Assembly: GCA_032718475.1 (NCBI GenBank)
Contig: JAUCBJ010005143.1
Coordinates: 1 to 64,000, forward strand
Source of the DNA: Nemertoderma westbladi
Lineage: Eukaryota; Xenacoelomorpha; Nemertodermatida; Nemertodermatidae
Direction of reading: 5' to 3'
Length of the DNA: 64,000 nucleotides
How positions within the stretch are numbered: the stretch's first letter is position 1; every line of letters starts with the position of its first letter. Under the pieces are notes generated by a model. The model had not been told where the DNA came from. It searched no databases and saw only the letters and a list, made by a program, of their open reading frames with translations. A program made the position numbers and the translations under genes. Shown one piece after another: positions 58,401-64,000 of this stretch.

Positions 58401-61400
58401 CGTAGCTCAGGTGACCTTCCCGTTGCCTTACCGTCTCGTTGGTCCCTGTTCTCTGGACCGTAGCTCAGGTGACCTTCCCGTTGCCTTACCGTCTCGTTGG
58501 TCGCTGTTCTCTGGACCGTAGCTCAGGTGACCTTCCCGTTGCCTTACCGTCTCGTTGGTCGCTGTTCTCTGGATGGTAGCTCAGGTGACCTTCCCGTTGC
58601 CTTACCGTCTCGTTGGTCCCTGTTCTCTGGACCGTAGCTCAGGTGACCTTCCCGTTGCCTTACCGTCTCGTTGGTCCCTGTTCTCTGGACCGTAGCTCAG
58701 GTGACCTTCCCGTTGCCTTACCGTCTCGTTGGTCGCTGTTCTCTGGACCGTAGCTCAGGTGACCTTCCCGTTGCCTTGCCGTCTCGTTGGTCCCTGTTCT
58801 CTGGACCGTAGCTCAGGTGACCTTCCCGTTGCCTTACCGTCTCGTTGGTCGCTGTTCTCTGGATGGTAGCTCAGGTGACCTTCCCGTTGCCTTACCGTCT
58901 CGTTGGTCCCTGTTCTCTGGACCGTAGCTCAGGTGACCTTCCCGTTGCCTTACCGTCTCGTTGGTCCCTGTTCTCTGGACCGTAGCTCAGGTGACCTTCC
59001 CGTTGCCTTACCGTCTCGTTGGTCGCTGTTCTCTGGATGGTAGCTCAGGTGACCTTCCCGTTGCCTTACCGTCTCGTTGGTCCCTGTTCTCTGGACCGTA
59101 GCTCAGGTGACCTTCCCGTTGCCTTACCGTCTCGTTGGTCCCTGTTCTCTGGACCGTAGCTCAGGTGACCTTCCCGTTGCCTTATCGTCTCGTTGGTCCC
59201 TGTTCTCTGGACCGTAGCTCAGGTGACCTTCCCGTTGCCTTACCGTCTCGTAGGTCCCTGTTCTCTGGACCGTAGCTCATGTGACCTTCCCGTTGCCTTG
59301 CCTTCTCGTTGGTCGCTGTTCTCTGGACCGTAGCTCAGGTGACCTTCCCGTTGCCTTGCCGTCTCGTTGGTCCCTGTTCTCTGCACCGTAGCTCATGTGA
59401 CCTTCCCGTTGCCTTGCCTTCTCGTTGGTCGCTGTTCTCTGGACCGTAGCTCAGGTGACCTTCCCGTTGCCTTGCCGTCTCGTTGGTCCCTGTTCTCTGG
59501 ACCGTAGCTCAGGTGACCTTCCCGTTGCCTTGCCTTCTCGTTGGTCGCTGTTCTCTGGACCGTAGCTCAGATGACCTTCCCGTTGCCTTGCCGTCTCGTT
59601 GGTCCCTGTTCTCTGGACCGTAGCTCAGGTGACCTTCCCGTTGCCTTGCCTTCTCGTTGGTCGCTGTTCTCTGGACCGTAGCTCATGTGACCTTCCCGTT
59701 GCCTTGCCTTCTCGTTGGTCGCTGTTCTCTGGACCGTAGCTCAGGTGACCTTCCCGTTGCCTTGCCGTCTCGTTGGTCCCTGTTCTCTGGACCGTAGCTC
59801 AGGTGACCTTCCCGTTGCCTTACCGTCTCGTTGGTCCCTGTTCTCTGGACCGTAGCTCAGGTGACCTTCCCGTTGCCTTACCGTCTCGTTGGTCGCTGTT
59901 CTCTGGACCGTAGCTCATGTGACCTTCCCGTTGCCTTACCGTCTCGTTGGTCCCTGTTCTCTGGACCGTAGCTCAGGTGACCTTCCCGTTGCCTTGCCGT
60001 CTCGTTGGTCCTTGTTCTCTGGACCGTAGCTCAGGTGACCTTCCCGTTGCCTTACCGTCTCGTTGGTCGCTGTTCTCTGGACCGTAGCTCATGTGACCTT
60101 CCCGTTGCCTTACCGTCTCGTTGGTCGCTGTTCTCTGGACCGTAGCTCAGGTGACCTTCCCGTTGCCTTACCGTCTCGTTGGTCCTTGTTCTCTGGACCG
60201 TAGCTCAGGTGACCTTCCCGTTGCCTTACCGTCTCGTTGGTCCCTGTTCTCTGGACCGTAGCTCAGGTGACCTTCCCGTTGCCTTGCCGTCTCGTTGGTC
60301 CCTGTTCTCTGGACCGTAGCTCAGGTGACCTTCCCGTTGCCTTACCGTCTCGTTGGTCCCTGTTCTCTGGACCGTAGCTCAGGTGACCTTCCCGTTGCCT
60401 TACCGTCTCGTTGGTCGCTGTTCTCTGGACCGTAGCTCAGGTGACCTTCCCGTTGCCTTACCGTCTCGTTGGTCGCTGTTCTCTGGACCGTAGCTCAGGT
60501 GACCTTCCCGTTGCCTTGCCGTCTCGTTGGTCCCTGTTCTCTGGACCGTAGCTCAGGTGACCTTCCCGTTGCCTTACCGTCTCGTTGGTCCCTGTTCTCT
60601 GGACCGTAGCTCAGGTGACCTTCCCGTTGCCTTACCGTCTCGTTGGTCGCTGTTCTCTGGACCGTAGCTCAGGTGACCTTCCCGTTGCCTTACCGTCTCG
60701 TTGGTCGCTGTTCTCTGGATGGTAGCTCAGGTGACCTTCCCGTTGCCTTACCGTCTCGTTGGTCCCTGTTCTCTGGACCGTAGCTCAGGTGACCTTCCCG
60801 TTGCCTTACCGTCTCGTTGGTCCCTGTTCTCTGGACCGTAGCTCAGGTGACCTTCCCGTTGCCTTACCGTCTCGTTGGTCGCTGTTCTCTGGACCGTAGC
60901 TCAGGTGACCTTCCCGTTGCCTTACCGTCTCGTTGGTCCCTGTTCTCTGGACCGTAGCTCAGGTGACCTTCCCGTTGCCTTACCGTCTCGTTGGTCGCTG
61001 TTCTCTGGACCGTAGCTCAGGTGACCTTCCCGTTGCCTTACCGTCTCGTTGGTCCCTGTTCTCTGGACCGTAGCTCAGGTGACCTTCCCGTTGCCTTACC
61101 GTCTCGTTGGTCCCTGTTCTCTGGACCGTAGCTCAGGTGACCTTCCCGTTGCCTTACCGTCTCGTTGGTCCCTGTTCTCTGGACCGTAGCTCAGGTGACC
61201 TTCCCGTTGCCTTACCGTCTCGTTGGTCCCTGTTCTCTGGACCGTAGCTCAGGTGACCTTCCCGTTGCCTTACCGTCTCGTTGGTCGCTGTTCTCTGGAC
61301 CGTAGCTCAGGTGACCTTCCCGTTGCCTTACCGTCTCGTTGGTCCCTGTTCTCTGGACCGTAGCTCAGGTGAACTTCCCGTTGCCTTACCGTCTCGTTGG

Positions 61401-64000
61401 TCGCTGTTCTCTGGACCGTAGCTCAGGTGACCTTCCCGTTGCCTTACCGTCTCGTTGGTCGCTGTTCTCTGGACCGTAGCTCAGGTGACCTTCCCGTTGC
61501 CTTACCGTCTCGTTGGTCCCTGTTCTCTGGACCGTAGCTCAGGTGACCTTCCCGTTGCCTTACCGTCTCGTTGGTCCCTGTTCTCTGGACCGTAGCTCAG
61601 GTGACCTTCCCGTTGCCTTACCGTCTCGTTGGTCGCTGTTCTCTGGACCGTAGCTCAGGTGACCTTCCCGTTGCCTTACCGTCTCGTTGGTCGCTGTTCT
61701 CTGGACCGTAGCTCAGGTGACCTTCCCGTTGCCTTACCGTCTCGTTGGTCCCTGTTCTCTGGACCGTAGCTCAGGTGACCTTCCCGTTGCCTTACCGTCT
61801 CGTTGGTCCCTGTTCTCTGGACCGTAGCTCAGGTGACCTTCCCGTTGCCTTACCGTCTCGTTGGTCGCTGTTCTCTGGATGGTAGCTCAGGTGACCTTCC
61901 CGTTGCCTTGCCGTCTCGTTGGTCCCTGTTCTCTGGACCGTAGCTCAGGTGACCTTCCCGTTGCCTTACCGTCTCGTTGGTCCCTGTTCTCTGGACCGTA
62001 GCTCAGGTGACCTTCCCGTTGCCTTACCGTCTCGTTGGTCGCTGTTCTCTGGACCGTAGCTCAGGTGACCTTCCCGTTGCCTTGCCGTCTCGTTGGTCCC
62101 TGTTCTCTGGACCGTAGCTCAGGTGACCTTCCCGTTGCCTTACCGTCTCGTTGGTCGCTGTTCTTTGGATGGTAGCTCAGGTGACCTTCCCGTTGCCTTA
62201 CCGTCTCGTTGGTCCCTGTTCTCTGGACCGTAGCTCAGGTGACCTTCCCGTTGCCTTACCGTCTCGTTGGTCCCTGTTCTCTGGACCGTAGCTCAGGTGA
62301 CCTTCCCGTTGCCTTACCGTCTCGTTGGTCGCTGTTCTCTGGATGGTAGCTCAGGTGACCTTCCCGTTGCCTTACCGTCTCGTTGGTCCCTGTTCTCTGG
62401 ACCGTAGCTCAGGTGACCTTCCCGTTGCCTTACCGTCTCGTTGGTCCCTGTTCTCTGGACCGTAGCTCAGGTGACCTTCCCGTTGCCTTACCGTCTCGTT
62501 GGTCCCTGTTCTCTGGACCGTAGCTCAGGTGACCTTCCCGTTGCCTTACCGTCTCGTTGGTCGCTGTTCTCTGGACCGTAGCTCAGGTGACCTTCCCGTT
62601 GCCTTACCGTCTCGTTGGTCGCTGTTCTCTGGATGGTAGCTCAGGTGACCTTCCCGTTGCCTTACCGTCTCGTTGGTCCCTGTTCTCTGGACCGTAGCTC
62701 AGGTGACCTTCCCGTTGCCTTACCGTCTCGTTGGTCCCTGTTCTCTGGACCGTAGCTCAGGTGACCTTCCCGTTGCCTTACCGTCTCGTTGGTCGCTGTT
62801 CTCTGGACCGTAGCTCAGGTGACCTTCCCGTTGCCTTGCCGTCTCGTTGGTCCCTGTTCTCTGGACCGTAGCTCAGGTGACCTTCCCGTTGCCTTACCGT
62901 CTCGTTGGTCGCTGTTCTCTGGATGGTAGCTCAGGTGACCTTCCCGTTGCCTTACCGTCTCGTTGGTCCCTGTTCTCTGGACCGTAGCTCAGGTGACCTT
63001 CCCGTTGCCTTACCGTCTCGTTGGTCCCTGTTCTCTGGACCGTAGCTCAGGTGACCTTCCCGTTGCCTTACCGTCTCGTTGGTCGCTGTTCTCTGGATGG
63101 TAGCTCAGGTGACCTTCCCGTTGCCTTACCGTCTCGTTGGTCCCTGTTCTCTGGACCGTAGCTCAGGTGACCTTCCCGTTGCCTTACCGTCTCGTTGGTC
63201 CCTGTTCTCTGGACCGTAGCTCAGGTGACCTTCCCGTTGCCTTATCGTCTCGTTGGTCCCTGTTCTCTGGACCGTAGCTCAGGTGACCTTCCCGTTGCCT
63301 TACCGTCTCGTAGGTCCCTGTTCTCTGGACCGTAGCTCATGTGACCTTCCCGTTGCCTTGCCGTCTCGTTGGTCCCTGTTCTCTGCACCGTAGCTCATGT
63401 GACCTTCCCGTTGCCTTGCCTTCTCGTTGGTCGCTGTTCTCTGGACCGTAGCTCAGGTGACCTTCCCGTTGCCTTTCCGTCTCGTTGGTCCCTGTTCTCT
63501 GGACCGTAGCTCAGGTGACCTTCCCGTTGCCTTGCCTTCTCGTTGGTCGCTGTTCTCTGGACCGTAGCTCAGGTGACCTTCCCGTTGCCTTGCCGTCTCG
63601 TTGGTCCCTGTTCTCTGCACCGTAGCTCATGTGACCTTCCCGTTGCCTTGCCTTCTCGTTGGTCGCTGTTCTCTGGACCGTAGCTCAGGTGACCTTCCCG
63701 TTGCCTTGCCGTCTCGTTGGTCCCTGTTCTCTGGACCGTAGCTCAGGTGACCTTCCCGTTGCCTTGCCTTCTCGTTGGTCGCTGTTCTCTGGACCGTAGC
63801 TCAGATGACCTTCCCGTTGCCTTGCCGTCTCGTTGGTCCCTGTTCTCTGGACCGTAGCTCAGGTGACCTTCCCGTTGCCTTGCCTTCTCGTTGGTCGCTG
63901 TTCTCTGGACCATAGCTCATGTGACCTTCCCGTTGCCTTGCCTTCTCGTTGGTCGCTGTTCTCTGGACCGTAGCTCAGGTGACCTTCCCGTTGCCTTGCC
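43433..64000. repeat. Minisatellite, 58-bp unit, about 355 copies, continuing past the window
   Basis: The unit contains ACCGTAGCTCAGGTGACC, TTCCCGTTGCCTTGCCGTC and TCGTTGGTCCCTGTTCTCTGG. It is GC-rich and strongly pyrimidine-biased on the + strand, unlike the AT-rich arrays before it. Unit length is almost invariant; differences are substitutions (CTCTGGTGACC, GTCGCTG, TTACCATCTTG, GGATGGTAG). Variant order reveals copied blocks: 47872-49321 repeats at +1450 bp (25 units), and about 56.1-59.3 kb repeats at +4060 bp (70 units). Minus-strand open frames across three-unit sets (174 bp) are by-products of the repeat. Confidence 0.97.

Noticed and set aside
43433-64000. Pol III promoter in every 58-bp unit (TAGCTCAGGTGA resembles an A box)
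   Set aside because: No B box (GGTTCRANNCC) lies within the unit or at suitable distance, so the match is likely chance; the AG|GT reading is only a hypothesis too.

Overview
This is a eukaryotic (animal) window with no bacterial features. It holds an internal part of one gene on the + strand, and that gene is almost wholly buried in tandem repeats. Five short coding exons (5356-5460, 6394-6489, 27328-27406, 31917-31968, 43126-43241) join in frame and give a segment closely similar to the second half of a vesicular monoamine transporter (VMAT, SLC18 family). The segment covers the loop before TM7 through TM10. Only 448 bp of about 37.9 kb between the first and last exon are coding, and the earlier and later exons lie outside the window. 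The host is an invertebrate-like animal. Intron minisatellites that overlap 5' splice junctions have, as I recall, been described in amphioxus under the name 'mirages'. A lancelet or another invertebrate deuterostome is therefore a reasonable guess, but the sequence here does not settle it.

Layout: an intron with a 38/40-bp palindromic minisatellite (172-5040); exon a; intron 1 (933 bp) with a 31-bp array that repeats the exon end; exon b; intron 2 (20.8 kb). Intron 2 begins with a 28-bp array that again repeats the exon end and its splice donor. It continues with two 2.93-kb copies of a unique block (7297-10223 and 16633-19566) separated by 6.4 kb more of the 28-bp family, then a 63-bp array, a tRNA-like SINE, a second unrelated 28-bp array, a Penelope-like element remnant and a 46-bp hairpin array. 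After exon c, intron 3 (4.5 kb) holds a mosaic of two broken non-LTR retrotransposons. After exon d, intron 4 (11.2 kb) is nearly all a 19-bp array of about 558 copies. After exon e, intron 5 is a 58-bp array of about 355 copies that runs off the window. Roughly three quarters of the window is tandem repeat.

The most interesting signal is that two of the arrays (introns 1 and 2) are built from the junction itself: the repeat unit consists of the last codons of the exon plus the 5' splice site, so the intron carries tens to hundreds of diverged copies of its own donor. A third array (intron 4) starts within a few bases of its donor. The 58-bp array carries a pyrimidine-rich stretch followed by CAG|GT in most units. 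Larger block duplications (1008, 1450, 1876, 4060 and 9336 bp, most of them exact multiples of the unit) show that the arrays evolve by segmental exchange as well as unit slippage. All coordinates, reading frames and repeat counts were worked out by eye; family assignments come from recalled family motifs and no database search was made.
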